Shown here: piece after piece, positions 31,077-40,277 of the stretch
Layout of the letters: each line of letters begins with the position of its first letter
How positions within the stretch are numbered: the stretch's first letter is position 1
Origin: Fictibacillus barbaricus
GTDB lineage: Bacteria > Bacillota > Bacilli > Bacillales > Fictibacillaceae
Assembly: GCF_014635025.1 (NCBI RefSeq)
Contig: NZ_BMCE01000002.1
Coordinates: forward strand, 1,426,001 to 1,490,000
Direction of reading: 5' to 3'
DNA: 64,000 nucleotides
The notes under the pieces: generated by a model
Told to the model about the DNA's origin: nothing
The model's input: the letters and a program-made list of their open reading frames with translations, nothing else
Databases searched by the model: none
Program-made: the position numbers and the translations under genes

Positions 31077-33221
31077 TTACGCTTTTTTTACAATGATTTG
31101 TCCGTCTGCTACGTGTACTGTTAGTTTTTCTACATTTTCTTCATCCAATAAAACATCAGCAATTCTGTCTTCAATATGCTCTTGAATGATTCGACGCAAT
31201 GGTCTTGCACCAAACGAAGGGTGATACCCTAGTTTAGCCAGCTTTTGCTTTGCTGCAGAAGTAACTGTAATCTTAATATTTTGCTCTTGCAGCTGGTCTG
31301 AAAGCTCTTCAAGCATAAGATCAACAATCTTTACAAGATGTTCTTCTTTTAATGACTGGAACTGCACGATGCTGTCAAATCTGTTTAAAAATTCAGGCTT
31401 AAAGTATCCTCCAAGTGAATCTAGGATGTGTGTTTCCTTCTTAACATCTTCTATGTTAAACCCTAGTTTCTTTGTTTGTTTAACAGAAGCTCCAGCGTTG
31501 CTTGTCATGATGATGACTGTATCTTTAAAGCTGACTGTACGTCCTTGGCTGTCAGTTAATCTACCATCTTCCATGATTTGCAGGAACATATGCTGTACAT
31601 CAGGATGAGCCTTCTCAATCTCGTCCAACAGCAAGATGCTATATGGCTTGCGTCTAACTTGCTCTGTTAATTGTCCGGCTTCTTCATGTCCAACATACCC
31701 TGGAGGTGAACCAATCAATTTGGACACAGCATGTTTCTCCATGTACTCACTCATGTCAAGACGGATCATGCTATCTTCATCACCAAAGATTTCCTTAGCT
31801 AAGGTTTTTGTTAGTTCTGTTTTACCGACACCTGTTGGACCTACAAACAAGAAAGAACCAATCGGGCGTTTCTTTGCTTTTAGTCCAGCACGGCTTCTGC
31901 GGATGGCTTTCGCCACTTTTTCGACCGCTTCATCTTGCCCGATGACTTGCGCTGAAAGCTTTGAAGCCAGCTCTTTCATTTTAGATTGTTCGTCACTTTG
32001 CAGCTTGCGAACAGGAATGCCTGTTTTATGTTCAACGATGTTTTGGATATCCTCAACTTGAACAATCGCTGCTTTTTTATCTTCTTCTTGCGTTTTTAGT
32101 TTTTCTTCAAGAACAAGCTCTTCCTGACGAAGTTTTGCTGCTAACTCATAATTTTCATCTGAAGCTGCCTTTTCTTTTTCTTTTACAATCTCCTCCAGCC
32201 GTTCTTCAATAGAAGACTTTTCAATCGTAATATGCTGAAGATTGCTTTTCGATCCTGCCTCATCCATAAGGTCGATCGCTTTATCAGGCAAGAACCGGTC
32301 CTGAATATAACGGTGTGAAAGCATTACACATGCTTTCAGCGCTTCTTCTGTGAATTTTACTTGGTGATAATCTTCATAACGCGACGCCAAACCTTTTAAG
32401 ATTTCAATCGCCTCATCCGTTGTAGGCTCATTAACCATAACTTGCTGGAATCGACGCTCAAGGGCTGCATCTTTTTCTATCTGACGATATTCTTTTAGTG
32501 TTGTAGCACCAACCATTTGCAATTCACCACGAGCTAGCGCAGGTTTCAAAATGTTGCCCGCATCCATGGAACCTTCTGCAGATCCCGCTCCCACGATCTG
32601 ATGCACTTCATCCACAAATAGAATCACGTTCTTGCGTTTCTGAAGTTCTGCGATCAGCTGTTTCATACGTTCTTCAAACTGTCCTCTTACACCTGTATCT
32701 GCTACGAGTGATGCAACATCCAGTAAGTACACTTCTTTCTTTAACAGCTTAGCTGGTACGTTGCCTTCCACAATTTTTGTTGCTAGACCTTCGGCGATGG
32801 CTGTTTTACCGACACCTGGTTCTCCGATCAATACTGGATTGTTCTTTGTACGTCGGTTTAGAATTTCGATTACTCGGCGAACTTCTTTATCACGTCCGAT
32901 AACCGGATCAATGATTCCTGCTTTTGCAGCATCAGTTAAGTTGCGGCCGAATTTATCTAAAAAGCCTCCGCCACGTTTTCCTTTTTGAGTTTGTTGTTGA
33001 TGATGGTGGTTTTGCTGATCAGAGAAAGCTTGGCCACTCATCATTTGTTGGAAGATATCATCGAAAGAAGAAAAGTTCATATTCATTCCTCCTCCAGTGT
33101 TCATTTCTTGTTTCACTTTATGGTAACAATCAGAGCAAAGCACAAATTGTTTCTTTTCTTTATTCATGGAAATACTCATTTGGATCGTAGCAGGATTAAC
33201 TTCACATTGTTCACAACGCAT
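31077..33221 (-). CDS. clpE: ATP-dependent Clp protease ATP-binding subunit ClpE
   Basis: A 714-residue HSP100 unfoldase. It has the ClpE-specific N-terminal zinc finger with Cys3, Cys6, Cys29 and Cys32, a short Gly/Gln/His linker (about 60-85), a first AAA+ module ([26 protein letters not shown]), a UVR-like coiled segment (about 350-385), and a second AAA+ module ([25 protein letters not shown]). With ClpP it degrades damaged proteins after heat stress. The promoter is embedded in CtsR heptads (33264-33330), so CtsR repression is nearly certain. Start codon ATG, well defined by the zinc finger. Confidence 0.96.
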   Translation of the reverse strand: MRCEQCEVNPATIQMSISMNKEKKQFVLCSDCYHKVKQEMNTGGGMNMNFSSFDDIFQQMMSGQAFSDQQNHHHQQQTQKGKRGGGFLDKFGRNLTDAAKAGIIDPVIGRDKEVRRVIEILNRRTKNNPVLIGEPGVGKTAIAEGLATKIVEGNVPAKLLKKEVYLLDVASLVADTGVRGQFEERMKQLIAELQKRKNVILFVDEVHQIVGAGSAEGSMDAGNILKPALARGELQMVGATTLKEYRQIEKDAALERRFQQVMVNEPTTDEAIEILKGLASRYEDYHQVKFTEEALKACVMLSHRYIQDRFLPDKAIDLMDEAGSKSNLQHITIEKSSIEERLEEIVKEKEKAASDENYELAAKLRQEELVLEEKLKTQEEDKKAAIVQVEDIQNIVEHKTGIPVRKLQSDEQSKMKELASKLSAQVIGQDEAVEKVAKAIRRSRAGLKAKKRPIGSFLFVGPTGVGKTELTKTLAKEIFGDEDSMIRLDMSEYMEKHAVSKLIGSPPGYVGHEEAGQLTEQVRRKPYSILLLDEIEKAHPDVQHMFLQIMEDGRLTDSQGRTVSFKDTVIIMTSNAGASVKQTKKLGFNIEDVKKETHILDSLGGYFKPEFLNRFDSIVQFQSLKEEHLVKIVDLMLEELSDQLQEQNIKITVTSAAKQKLAKLGYHPSFGARPLRRIIQEHIEDRIADVLLDEENVEKLTVHVADGQIIVKKA

Positions 33222-33263
33222 ATTTGTAACCCCCTATTATTTATTGGTTTCACATGGTCCAAG

Positions 33264-33286
33264 TTTGACTTTGACTTTCTTTGACC
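33264..33286 (-). promoter_or_regulatory. CtsR operator downstream of the clpE promoter
   Basis: On the minus strand GGTCAAA (33286-33280), three bases, AGTCAAA (33276-33270), and a further AGTCAAA (33270-33264). The first two have the exact CtsR spacing of heptad, N3, heptad. Confidence 0.85.
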
Positions 33287-33301
33287 ATTGATTTTAACCA
33301 T

Positions 33302-33330
33302 ATTATACTTTGACCTTTTTTGACTTTCAA
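33302..33330 (-). promoter_or_regulatory. clpE: Sigma-A promoter of clpE overlapping a CtsR operator
   Basis: TTGAAA (33330-33325), 17 bases, TATAAT (33307-33302). The spacer is filled by the CtsR operator AGTCAAA, N3, GGTCAAA (33325-33309), so a bound repressor would block polymerase directly. Confidence 0.9.
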
Positions 33331-33361
33331 GTATTTTGTTTTGCAGGAATAAAAAACAAAA

Positions 33362-33386
33362 AGAGATGAGCTCTTAACTCATCTCT
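33362..33386 (-). terminator. Intrinsic terminator of the BsuPI lipoprotein gene
   Basis: AGAGATGAG and CTCATCTCT form a 9-base perfect stem; on the minus strand CTTTTTGTTTTTT follows. Confidence 0.88.
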
Positions 33387-33394
33387 TCCCCAAT

Positions 33395-33940
33395 TCAGTT
33401 CCAATTAAAAGTGATTTTTTGTCTGTAATCTTCTGTTTCTCCAGTTGGTGTTAACCAAACCTCTAATGTATATGTTCCTGGTTCTAAATCACTAACTAAA
33501 ATATCCTGCTTAAAAACGTCGGCCTGTTTCAACTTTAAAGAAGTTAATACTTGCATGAACATATGATTTTTTGAGTACTGATAAACAATCTTCCCGCTCT
33601 TATCTTTAATCACATAATCAAACTTTTGACTAGATGAGAATTGAAAGACTTTTTCTTTTTCAGTTTGGTTTTTTAATTCATAACGAAATAAAATACCTTT
33701 TGCGTTCTGCTGTTCTTGAATTTTTAACGAAGATTCAATACTTCCTGCTACAATACCGCTTTGCCCGCCTTGTCCGTTATCAGGACGCTGTTTCTTTTCA
33801 TTTTCTTTACCATCACCCATCACCGGTTCTTCTCTCCCCTCGGATTGGTTTTGGCTGTCATTGTTTCCACAGCCTGTCATGACTATTGAAATACATATTA
33901 CGATAAGTATAACACGCCATACTTTTGTACATTTTTTCAC
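33395..33940 (-). CDS. BsuPI-domain lipoprotein
   Basis: A 181-residue lipoprotein: signal peptide with lipobox VMTGC (Cys24), an Asn/Gly/Glu-rich linker (25-65), then a beta-sandwich with FRYELKNQTEKEKVFQFSSS and SDLEPGTYTLEVWLTPTG, the pattern of the BsuPI intracellular proteinase inhibitor domain. As a lipoprotein it would act outside the membrane, so inhibition of cytoplasmic protease is unlikely for this copy. It stands alone between clpE and the oxidase gene. Confidence 0.8.
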   Translation of the reverse strand: MKKCTKVWRVILIVICISIVMTGCGNNDSQNQSEGREEPVMGDGKENEKKQRPDNGQGGQSGIVAGSIESSLKIQEQQNAKGILFRYELKNQTEKEKVFQFSSSQKFDYVIKDKSGKIVYQYSKNHMFMQVLTSLKLKQADVFKQDILVSDLEPGTYTLEVWLTPTGETEDYRQKITFNWN

Positions 33941-34055
33941 CGTTCATCACCTCACTTGTTAGTTTGGGCATATTTACTGATTTTCATGTTTAAAAAGGAT
34001 TTTTAAAAGAGTTCATGTAAAATAGATAGTAACCACAAAAAAGGAGCGGGTTACT

Positions 34056-35432
34056 TTGAATATTGCACATGCTGATCTATTACTAGAAATGCAAAAACGA
34101 ACATCTGAAAAACGTGCTACACAAAATGAAACCGTACTTTGGCAGCATAGCCGGGACGAATCTTATCACCAACCAGTTTCCCCTGATGTAGTTGTTTACC
34201 CTAAATCGGCAGATGAAATTTCTTCCATATTAACATTCGCAAATGAACATCATATTCCTGTAGTTCCTTTTGGAGCAGGATCAAGTCTTGAAGGACATTG
34301 TATACCTGTAAAGGGAGGTATTTCACTAAACTTTCAGGAGATGAAGGAAGTACTCGAAATTCGTCCTGATGATTTTTTAGTAAAAGTCCAACCTGGTGTT
34401 ACACGAACGCAATTAAATCTTGCATTAAAGAAATTCGGCTTATTTTTCCCTGTAGATCCAGGAGCTGATGCAACAATCGGCGGGATGGCAGCCACTAATG
34501 CCAGCGGAACAACGAGCGTAAAATACGGAATCATGCGTGATCAGGTAAGAAACCTCCAAGTTGTTCTAGCGGATGGCCAAATCATCCAAACAGGCGGACT
34601 GGCAGCTAAATCATCAGCTGGCTACCATTTAACTTCGATGTTTGTTGGATCGGAAGGTACACTCGGTGTTTTTACCGAGATCACATTGAAAGTTTACGGT
34701 ATTCCTGAGTCTGTTCTGGCAGCACGATGTACATTCCCTTCCGTTCAATCTGCAGTGGAAGCCGCATCTGCTGTACTTAGTTCAGGAACGGGTATCGCCC
34801 GAATGGAACTTGTTGATGAACGTTCAATTATTCAGGTAAATCATAATAGTGATACAGCGTATACCGAAGCTCCTACCCTTTTCTTAGAGTTTCATGGTAA
34901 TCCTTCAAGTGTTACATATGAGGCTTCCCTGACAAAAGAATTACTTGAAAACTTTGGAGGTCTTGAGTGGGTAGAAGAAAGAGATTCAAAGGCGAGGGCA
35001 AAACTATGGGAAGCTAGACATAACTTAGCCTATGCATTTAAACATGGCTATCCAGGAAAGTCCATGATGTTCACAGATGTTTGCCTGCCTTTATCAGAAC
35101 TGTCAGGAGCTATCGTTCATGCGAGAAAAACGATGGATGAGATTGGTGTGCCTGGAGCTGTTTTAGGGCATGTAGGGGATGGGAACTTTCATGCCATTCT
35201 TATGTATGATGCAGTTATCGATGCAGAACGGAAGAAAGCAGATCAAGTGAATGGAAGCATAGTGGACTATGCACTTCGTAAAGGCGGCACCTGTACAGGC
35301 GAACACGGAATCGGAATCGGCAAAGCGAAATTTTTGAGAAAAGAGCATGCAGATACACTTCCAATCATGGCGTCCATAAAAAAACAATTGGACCCGAATG
35401 ACATTTTGAATCCAGGTAAAATCATACTATAA
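34056..35432 (+). CDS. FAD-linked oxidase, GlcD / D-lactate dehydrogenase type
   Basis: A 458-residue flavoprotein. The PCMH-type FAD domain spans about 38-220 (VVPFGAGSSLEGHCIPVKGG; FPVDPGADATIGGMAATNAS), the C-terminal cap domain about 220-458 with LGHVGDGNFHAI and CTGEHGIGIGKAKFL, which carries the His residues that bind the substrate carboxylate. The family oxidises D-2-hydroxyacids such as D-lactate or glycolate. No glcE or glcF partner or lactate permease is adjacent, so a stand-alone D-lactate dehydrogenase is more likely than glycolate oxidase. TTG start behind AAGGAG. Confidence 0.88.
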   Translation: MNIAHADLLLEMQKRTSEKRATQNETVLWQHSRDESYHQPVSPDVVVYPKSADEISSILTFANEHHIPVVPFGAGSSLEGHCIPVKGGISLNFQEMKEVLEIRPDDFLVKVQPGVTRTQLNLALKKFGLFFPVDPGADATIGGMAATNASGTTSVKYGIMRDQVRNLQVVLADGQIIQTGGLAAKSSAGYHLTSMFVGSEGTLGVFTEITLKVYGIPESVLAARCTFPSVQSAVEAASAVLSSGTGIARMELVDERSIIQVNHNSDTAYTEAPTLFLEFHGNPSSVTYEASLTKELLENFGGLEWVEERDSKARAKLWEARHNLAYAFKHGYPGKSMMFTDVCLPLSELSGAIVHARKTMDEIGVPGAVLGHVGDGNFHAILMYDAVIDAERKKADQVNGSIVDYALRKGGTCTGEHGIGIGKAKFLRKEHADTLPIMASIKKQLDPNDILNPGKIIL

Positions 35433-35495
35433 ATAATGAAACGATATACTTGTTTCTCCGTATAAGTCTATAGAACTAAAAAAGGGGGTCATCAA

Positions 35496-35816
35496 ATGAT
35501 CGTAGTAACAACTGAAAACATAAAAGGCTATGAAGTAAAAGAAGTGAAGGGATCTACTTTTGGAGTCGTTGTCCGGGCAAGAGGGATTGGCGGTGACATC
35601 ATGGCAGGACTTCGAGGAATCATGGGTGGAGAAATTAAAGAATATACAAGCATGCTAGAAGATGCGCGTAAACAAGCAGTTGACCGTATGGTTAAAAATG
35701 CAACCGAAATGGGTGCTAATGCAATCATCATGATGCGTTTTGATTCTGGTGAAATGGGCAACAACATGAGCGAGATCGTAGCTTACGGAACAGCTGTTGT
35801 TGTTGAAAAACAATGA
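35496..35816 (+). CDS. YbjQ/UPF0145 family protein
   Basis: A 106-residue protein typical of UPF0145: VTTENIKGYEVKEVKGSTFG, RARGIGGDIMAGLRGIMGGE, and the C-terminal GANAIIMMRFDSGE. Structures in the family form pentamers; function is unknown, with metal-binding proposed only by annotation. GGGGGT precedes the ATG. It overlaps the next gene by four bases. Confidence 0.88.
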   Translation: MIVVTTENIKGYEVKEVKGSTFGVVVRARGIGGDIMAGLRGIMGGEIKEYTSMLEDARKQAVDRMVKNATEMGANAIIMMRFDSGEMGNNMSEIVAYGTAVVVEKQ

Positions 35817-36043
35817 ATGTATTAAATATATTAATCGGCTGGCAAGTGCTCTCCTTTGTCGCACTCGTAGTACTAGGCATCATATCGTGGCTTTATTATG
35901 ATAAGAGGTATAAAAAAAGTGAAACAAAAGTTCCGACTGGCTACATCTGGACAGAAGAAGTTTCAATCGATCCTGTCTCCGGCAAAAGAGAACGTGTTTA
36001 CTTTAATCCGGATACAGGGGATCGATTTTATAAGGAAGAATGA
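35813..36043 (+). CDS. Small single-pass membrane protein coupled to the YbjQ gene
   Basis: A 76-residue protein with one membrane segment (about 7-28) and a cytoplasmic or external tail of 48 residues (PTGYIWTEEVSIDPVSGKRE, RVYFNPDTGDRFYKEE). It overlaps the UPF0145 gene by ATGA, so the two products may act together. No family assigned. Confidence 0.7.
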   Translation: MNVLNILIGWQVLSFVALVVLGIISWLYYDKRYKKSETKVPTGYIWTEEVSIDPVSGKRERVYFNPDTGDRFYKEE

Positions 36044-36045
36044 AG

Positions 36046-36076
36046 AAACCCAAAAGTTTTTATACTTTCGGGTTTT
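36046..36076. terminator. Intrinsic terminator between convergent genes
   Basis: AAACCCAAAAG pairs with CTTTCGGGTTT (one mismatch) and is followed by TTATTTT. Confidence 0.75.
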
Positions 36077-36080
36077 TATT

Positions 36081-36902
36081 TTAATAAGAATGGAATGGGT
36101 TAAATTTTTTTTCGAGAGTTAAAAGATCTTCTCTACTATCACTCAATAAGCTCTTTTCTTCTAACCTAAAATAGAGACAGCGTAAAAAATGTTTGAAATT
36201 AATCCTGCGGTTCCTAGAGACCATGTTTCTGCCATTAATCGCATCCTGTTTCTTAAGCCACTCCATTAGGATTGAAATTGGTACTTTATTTTGTTCGACC
36301 ATCGAACAGACTGCCAGTGAAATTCGCTCATCTTCCTCAGCCGTAAATACCTCTTTTCCATTTTGGATCAAGCTTAAAGAAGCGTTCATCAACAATTCAC
36401 ATTCTTTTATCCCTGTATAACGGCTTTTTACACACTCATCAATCACATCTGCAATATGTGCCGGGGCATGTGCCCATCCTTTTTTCTCTATGTAGCCACG
36501 ATCATCTTTTTCTAGTTCACAATATGCGGCGACTTTAGTGATCACTTGCTGATAAGTTTCCATATGTAAAAATTCATTACGATTATCCCTGATTAATAGT
36601 AAAGCAATTAAAAGGGAAGAAAAAGACCTTAGGAATACACTATCTGTATTTGACTCACCAATTTTATAAAACAGCATTTTTTCTGAAAATGCTTGATCTA
36701 AGAGATTCTCTAATTGTTTGTTATTCAAAAAGTCCTTTGTTAAAAGCCACCTGTTCAAAACGGAATATCCTAACTCGTCTCGCAGTTCTGGATCTGTTGA
36801 ACCTAAAATACTGATTACTTCCTGGACAGCTTCAAATTCGTCTTTTCCGACTGGGAGGTTATAATCTTGACTTACGATCTTTTGCAACTGCTCTTTATTC
36901 AT
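36081..36902 (-). CDS. DUF2785 family protein
   Basis: A 273-residue helical protein matching DUF2785: DELGYSVLNRWLLTKDFL, DSVFLRSFSSLLIALLLIRD and RGYIEKKGWAHAPAHIADVI are recognisable family segments. The function is unknown; the conserved His/Asp positions in the last segment might hold a metal. A GGAGG site precedes the ATG. It is followed by a terminator shared with nothing else on its strand. Confidence 0.82.
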   Translation of the reverse strand: MNKEQLQKIVSQDYNLPVGKDEFEAVQEVISILGSTDPELRDELGYSVLNRWLLTKDFLNNKQLENLLDQAFSEKMLFYKIGESNTDSVFLRSFSSLLIALLLIRDNRNEFLHMETYQQVITKVAAYCELEKDDRGYIEKKGWAHAPAHIADVIDECVKSRYTGIKECELLMNASLSLIQNGKEVFTAEEDERISLAVCSMVEQNKVPISILMEWLKKQDAINGRNMVSRNRRINFKHFLRCLYFRLEEKSLLSDSREDLLTLEKKFNPFHSY

Positions 36903-36925
36903 CGGAACAGCCTCCTATCAACTAA

Positions 36926-36947
36926 AAGCCGCCTCTAGTGGCGGCTT
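36926..36947 (-). terminator. Intrinsic terminator of the CheW/MCP operon
   Basis: AAGCCGCC and GGCGGCTT form an 8-base perfect stem with a 6-base loop; TTTTAGTTG follows on the minus strand. Confidence 0.8.
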
Positions 36948-36952
36948 CTTTA

Positions 36953-38641
36953 TTATACTTTAAACTTGTTGATCGCCTCATTCATTTCTTCTGCCAACTG
37001 AGAAAGTGCATTGGATGAAGATGAAATTTCCTCCATGCTCGCAAGCTGTTCTTCTGCTGATGCAGAAATTTCTTGAGTAGCAGAGGCTGCTGTTTCTGCC
37101 ATTGTTGAAATTACATCAATTGAACCTGCCACATGCTCCGTACTAGCTGTCATCTGCTGAGTTGCGGCTGTTACATCTCCTGCTTGATCGGAGACTTCTG
37201 CCACACTCTCATAGAGACTCTTGAATGCTTCACCAGATTGATACACGAGTTCTCTTCCGCCTGTTATTTCTTCAGTTCCGCTCTTCATGGCTTCTACTGC
37301 CTTTTCCGTCAGCTCCTGAATACTCCCGATCAATTGACCGATCTGCTGTGCTGATGCAGAAGACTGTTCTGCTAACTTCCGAACTTCATCCGCAACTACT
37401 GCAAAGCCTCTTCCTTGTTCCCCGGCTCGTGCAGCTTCAATCGCTGCGTTCAATGCGAGAAGGTTCGTCTGACCAGCAATGCCGGTAATAACATCCAAAA
37501 TTTTTGTGATCTCTTGTGACTGATCACCTAATTCTCTAACCACATGGGATGTGCTGTGCATTGAAGCATGGATGGCATCCATCTGACCAATCGTTTGTTG
37601 AATGGTTTTATTTCCGCCCTCTGCTACTGAAAGAGAACGAGATGAAGCTTCAGACATGTTCTGCATACTCACCGCGATCTGCTGAATACCAGCTGAAAGC
37701 TGATTCATGGCTTCCACGATATCTTCAACCGTTCTAACCTGCTCTTGTGATCCGCCTGCGACTTCCCCTATTGTTGTTGCCACTTGTTCTGTTGCCATAC
37801 TTGTCTGTTCTGCCGAGGCTGTTAACTCTTCCGAGGAAGCAGCGACTTGTTCTGCTGTTGCTTTTACCTGCCTGATAAGGCTAGCTAAGTTCGTGCCCAT
37901 ATGGTTGATGCCATCTGCAAGCATTCCGATCTCATCTTTATTTTTTATCTGTATCGGTTCCATCGTTAGATCCCCGTCTGCGATGTCATTCAGCATCTGT
38001 GCCATCATGACAACAGGTCTAGAAATCATGAGTGAAATGGTGTAACCGATCGCAATCGCAGCAGCTACTATAATAATGCCTAGAATCGTTATAAGGGTAA
38101 CTATGAATTTTTCTTCTTCAACAACTGCCAGCTTACCTTCATCCATCAGGTTAGCTTGCCTTTTTGCCATTTCTTCAGTAACGTCACTCATTTCCCTTCC
38201 TAGTGGAAATAAAGTGCTTTTTGCATATTCGTTTGCGGCACTCATGTTGCTCATCGAGTTTTGCAGAACTCGATCTGACTCATTTTTGTAGTCGTTGTTC
38301 AGGTAATAGATCTTTTCAAGTCTATTTTTATCTGCATCCTCTTTAACGAGCTTCAACGTTTCATTTACAAGTGTCTCTATACGGCTGGTAGCGTCGGTTA
38401 GCTTCGCCTTGCTGTCTGAAGATGGCTCTAGCAAGTATTCACGCACACTGTTGTTTTGTACAGTGGACTGAAGCTCTATCTCTTTAGCATTTTGAAAAAT
38501 GACAGATCTTCTATCTAGCAGTTCACTATATGTATGTTGCATATCTTTTAAAAAATAAAAGAAAACACCACACGTTGCCGCAAATAAAACAGCAATTGTT
38601 AAAAATGATCCAACTAGCTTTCTTCTTAACGTCAGCTTCAT
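36953..38641 (-). CDS. Methyl-accepting chemotaxis protein
   Basis: A 562-residue transmembrane receptor. TM1 is at about 10-30, followed by a four-helix-bundle ligand domain (about 31-182), TM2 at about 184-207, HAMP at about 208-262, and a long coiled-coil signalling domain whose tip [20 protein letters not shown] binds CheA and CheW. The ligand is unknown; the sensor resembles the 4HB_MCP type. It lies 10 bases behind a cheW-like gene and is probably cotranscribed from a sigma-D-like promoter. AGAGGTG precedes the ATG. Confidence 0.93.
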   Translation of the reverse strand: MKLTLRRKLVGSFLTIAVLFAATCGVFFYFLKDMQHTYSELLDRRSVIFQNAKEIELQSTVQNNSVREYLLEPSSDSKAKLTDATSRIETLVNETLKLVKEDADKNRLEKIYYLNNDYKNESDRVLQNSMSNMSAANEYAKSTLFPLGREMSDVTEEMAKRQANLMDEGKLAVVEEEKFIVTLITILGIIIVAAAIAIGYTISLMISRPVVMMAQMLNDIADGDLTMEPIQIKNKDEIGMLADGINHMGTNLASLIRQVKATAEQVAASSEELTASAEQTSMATEQVATTIGEVAGGSQEQVRTVEDIVEAMNQLSAGIQQIAVSMQNMSEASSRSLSVAEGGNKTIQQTIGQMDAIHASMHSTSHVVRELGDQSQEITKILDVITGIAGQTNLLALNAAIEAARAGEQGRGFAVVADEVRKLAEQSSASAQQIGQLIGSIQELTEKAVEAMKSGTEEITGGRELVYQSGEAFKSLYESVAEVSDQAGDVTAATQQMTASTEHVAGSIDVISTMAETAASATQEISASAEEQLASMEEISSSSNALSQLAEEMNEAINKFKV

Positions 38642-38651
38642 ACGTCACCTC

Positions 38652-39092
38652 TTATACATTTCTGTTTTTAAAGATAACAGGGCAATTAAGCACAATAACG
38701 AGATGATCATCCTGCTTTGAAACACCCTGAATCAATGAATCTTTTTTTGCATTAAAGCTTCCTGGTGACTGTATGGAACCAGCTTCAATATCTATAACAT
38801 CTGTTGCGGCTTCTGTTAACAGACCTAAATAGCTATCCTCATGTTGTAAGATTACGATCCTAGCCTTATCTGTTTTTGCTGTTTTGTTATTTCCGATCAG
38901 ATGCCCAAAATCGATGATCGGGATAACATTTCCTCTAAGATGGATAACTCCCAACACCTCTTTATGCATCTCTGGCATTGGTGTAATCTCTAACACCCTC
39001 TCAATGGACGCAACATGGTCAATAGGCAGACCATATTGTTCTTCACCAGCTGTTATGATCAAAATCTTTAAAGTTTGAGTACTAAGTGACAT
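38652..39092 (-). CDS. CheW-like chemotaxis coupling protein
   Basis: A 146-residue CheW domain: LIITAGEEQYGLPIDHVASI, GVIHLRGNVIPIIDFGHLIG and LGLLTEAATDVIDIE are the standard segments. CheW couples receptors to CheA. It directly precedes an MCP gene, so this may be a dedicated adaptor for that receptor, distinct from the main cheW of the flagellar cluster. The start at 39092 follows AAAGGAG; the upstream extension to 39131 has none. Confidence 0.9.
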   Translation of the reverse strand: MSLSTQTLKILIITAGEEQYGLPIDHVASIERVLEITPMPEMHKEVLGVIHLRGNVIPIIDFGHLIGNNKTAKTDKARIVILQHEDSYLGLLTEAATDVIDIEAGSIQSPGSFNAKKDSLIQGVSKQDDHLVIVLNCPVIFKNRNV

Positions 39093-39152
39093 CTCACTTA
39101 CTCCTTTTCTAGGTATTTCGACGTTAAACAATAGTCATAAGTCCTATTCCTT

Positions 39153-39180
39153 TTATCGGTTACGCATTTAGATTGTTTTA
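39153..39180 (-). promoter_or_regulatory. Sigma-D-like promoter of the CheW/MCP operon
   Basis: Minus strand TAAA (39180-39177), 16 bases, ACCGATAA (39160-39153). The motility sigma-D consensus is TAAA, N14-16, GCCGATAT, so two bases of the -10 differ. The position, 60 bases before cheW, and the operon content agree. Confidence 0.65.
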
Positions 39181-39284
39181 GTCCTAAAATGGAGTGTAAA
39201 CAGCTTGAGAGGTTATTTTTCTTAGAGCAGTGAGAAAGCATCAATTTTCACTTTATGAGTTTGTTCTGTTGGGGATTAATACGT

Positions 39285-39315
39285 AAAAAAACGCCCGAGC
39301 ATTTTCGCTCAGGCG
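39285..39315 (-). terminator. Intrinsic terminator behind the HTH gene and its in-frame extension
   Basis: CGCCTGAGC and GCTCGGGCG (minus strand; one wobble) form a stem with a 6-base loop, followed by seven T. Confidence 0.85.
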
Positions 39316-39331
39316 ATATTTCATTTTCAAG

Positions 39332-39457
39332 TTAAGTTCTATATTTTTTCTCACTGTTTGGCGGGATGGTAACTTCGAACTCGATAAATTGCTTTGTTCC
39401 ATACAGCTGGGTCTCGACCACTTTACCCGAAGAAGGTGTAGTGAGTGACTGATTCTT
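39332..39457 (-). other. In-frame 41-codon open stretch behind the UAG of the HTH gene
   Basis: Reading on after the TAG at 39460-39458 in the same frame gives 41 sense codons before TAA (39334-39332), including VVETQLYGTKQFIEFEVTIP and PNSEKKYRT. It lies within the same transcript, before the terminator. It could be a former C-terminus cut off by a stop mutation, a fragment of another protein, or a chance frame. Confidence 0.35.
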
Positions 39458-39901
39458 CTATATTTCCTTCAAACGTTTTTTAGCTTCTTCCTCTTCAAAC
39501 GAACTATAGATGCGATAGTGGTTTTCATCTAAAATACGGTAATGCTGACTGATCACGTTTTGCTGAAGCCGATAACCTTTGTGTGAATCGATCTCCTTCC
39601 ACCAGACATGTCCGCCCCATGTTTTTTCTTTCGATCTTGCCACATACTGATGGACAACTACTTCCAACACATCAAGAGGATTGCCGCCCAGTGTGTTGTT
39701 TAAAATTTCGGAGTTGCGAAAAAGAGCACACAACGCAACAATAACTGTCCAGCTTGCTTTAATTCTTTCTTTTTCGATTTGAACGAGTGTTTTTTTTGAA
39801 ATCCCCAATATATCAGCCATTTTATCTTGTGTATATCCTAGTTCAGTTCGAACGAGTTTAATCTTGCCGGTTAGCAGAGCCACAATTTCGTCTTGTGTCA
39901 T
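39458..39901 (-). CDS. XRE-type helix-turn-helix regulator
   Basis: A 147-residue protein. The N-terminal HTH covers about residues 10-65 (IKLVRTELGYTQDKMADILG, ISKKTLVQIEKERIKASWTV). The C-terminal part (HVWWKEIDSHKGYRLQQNVI, then SQHYRILDENHYRIYSS) recurs in Bacillus proteins of the same size and may be a ligand or dimer domain. AAAGGAG precedes the start; TTG 39904 is also possible. Targets unknown. See the in-frame extension behind its stop. Confidence 0.78.
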   Translation of the reverse strand: MTQDEIVALLTGKIKLVRTELGYTQDKMADILGISKKTLVQIEKERIKASWTVIVALCALFRNSEILNNTLGGNPLDVLEVVVHQYVARSKEKTWGGHVWWKEIDSHKGYRLQQNVISQHYRILDENHYRIYSSFEEEEAKKRLKEI

Positions 39902-39946
39902 CAAAAAAAATCTCCTTTTATCCTTTTAGGAACATTTTACACAAAA

Positions 39947-39975
39947 AACTCCTTTCAACAAAACAGAAAGGAGTT
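39947..39975 (-). terminator. Intrinsic terminator
   Basis: AACTCCTTTC and GAAAGGAGTT form a perfect 10-base stem with a 9-base loop; TTTTTTGTG follows on the minus strand. Confidence 0.85.
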
Positions 39976-40223
39976 TAGCTATACGTATATGGCTCCCAAT
40001 GAGAAAGATCATAGAGTCCTGTGTTTATTCTAGTGCTCTCTTCTTCTAGTAGAGATAATAGCTCGTTCGGAAGCTGTTCATGATGGTTTGCTAGATTCAT
40101 CTCATCATTTGGCGATGAGATAAGTACGGTAAACAGTTTTTTGTTTTCCATATTCATCCCATGGACGTGAATATAATTTAAATCTTTAATACGGTAGACA
40201 AAAAAGATTCGGTACTTTTCCAT
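39975..40223 (-). CDS. Small 82-residue protein of unknown function
   Basis: An 82-residue protein (MEKYRIFFVYRIKDLNYIHV, then NMENKKLFTVLISSPNDEM) with a mixed alpha/beta pattern and an acidic C-terminal half. GGGAGTG precedes the ATG. Its stop overlaps the terminator stem. It lies 54 bases behind the histidine kinase gene on the same strand and may be cotranscribed with it. No family recognised. Confidence 0.6.
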   Translation of the reverse strand: MEKYRIFFVYRIKDLNYIHVHGMNMENKKLFTVLISSPNDEMNLANHHEQLPNELLSLLEEESTRINTGLYDLSHWEPYTYS

Positions 40224-40277
40224 TTTCCCACACTCCCTTACAAATCAGTGTGGTCATGTATACCATTCTATAAACCT

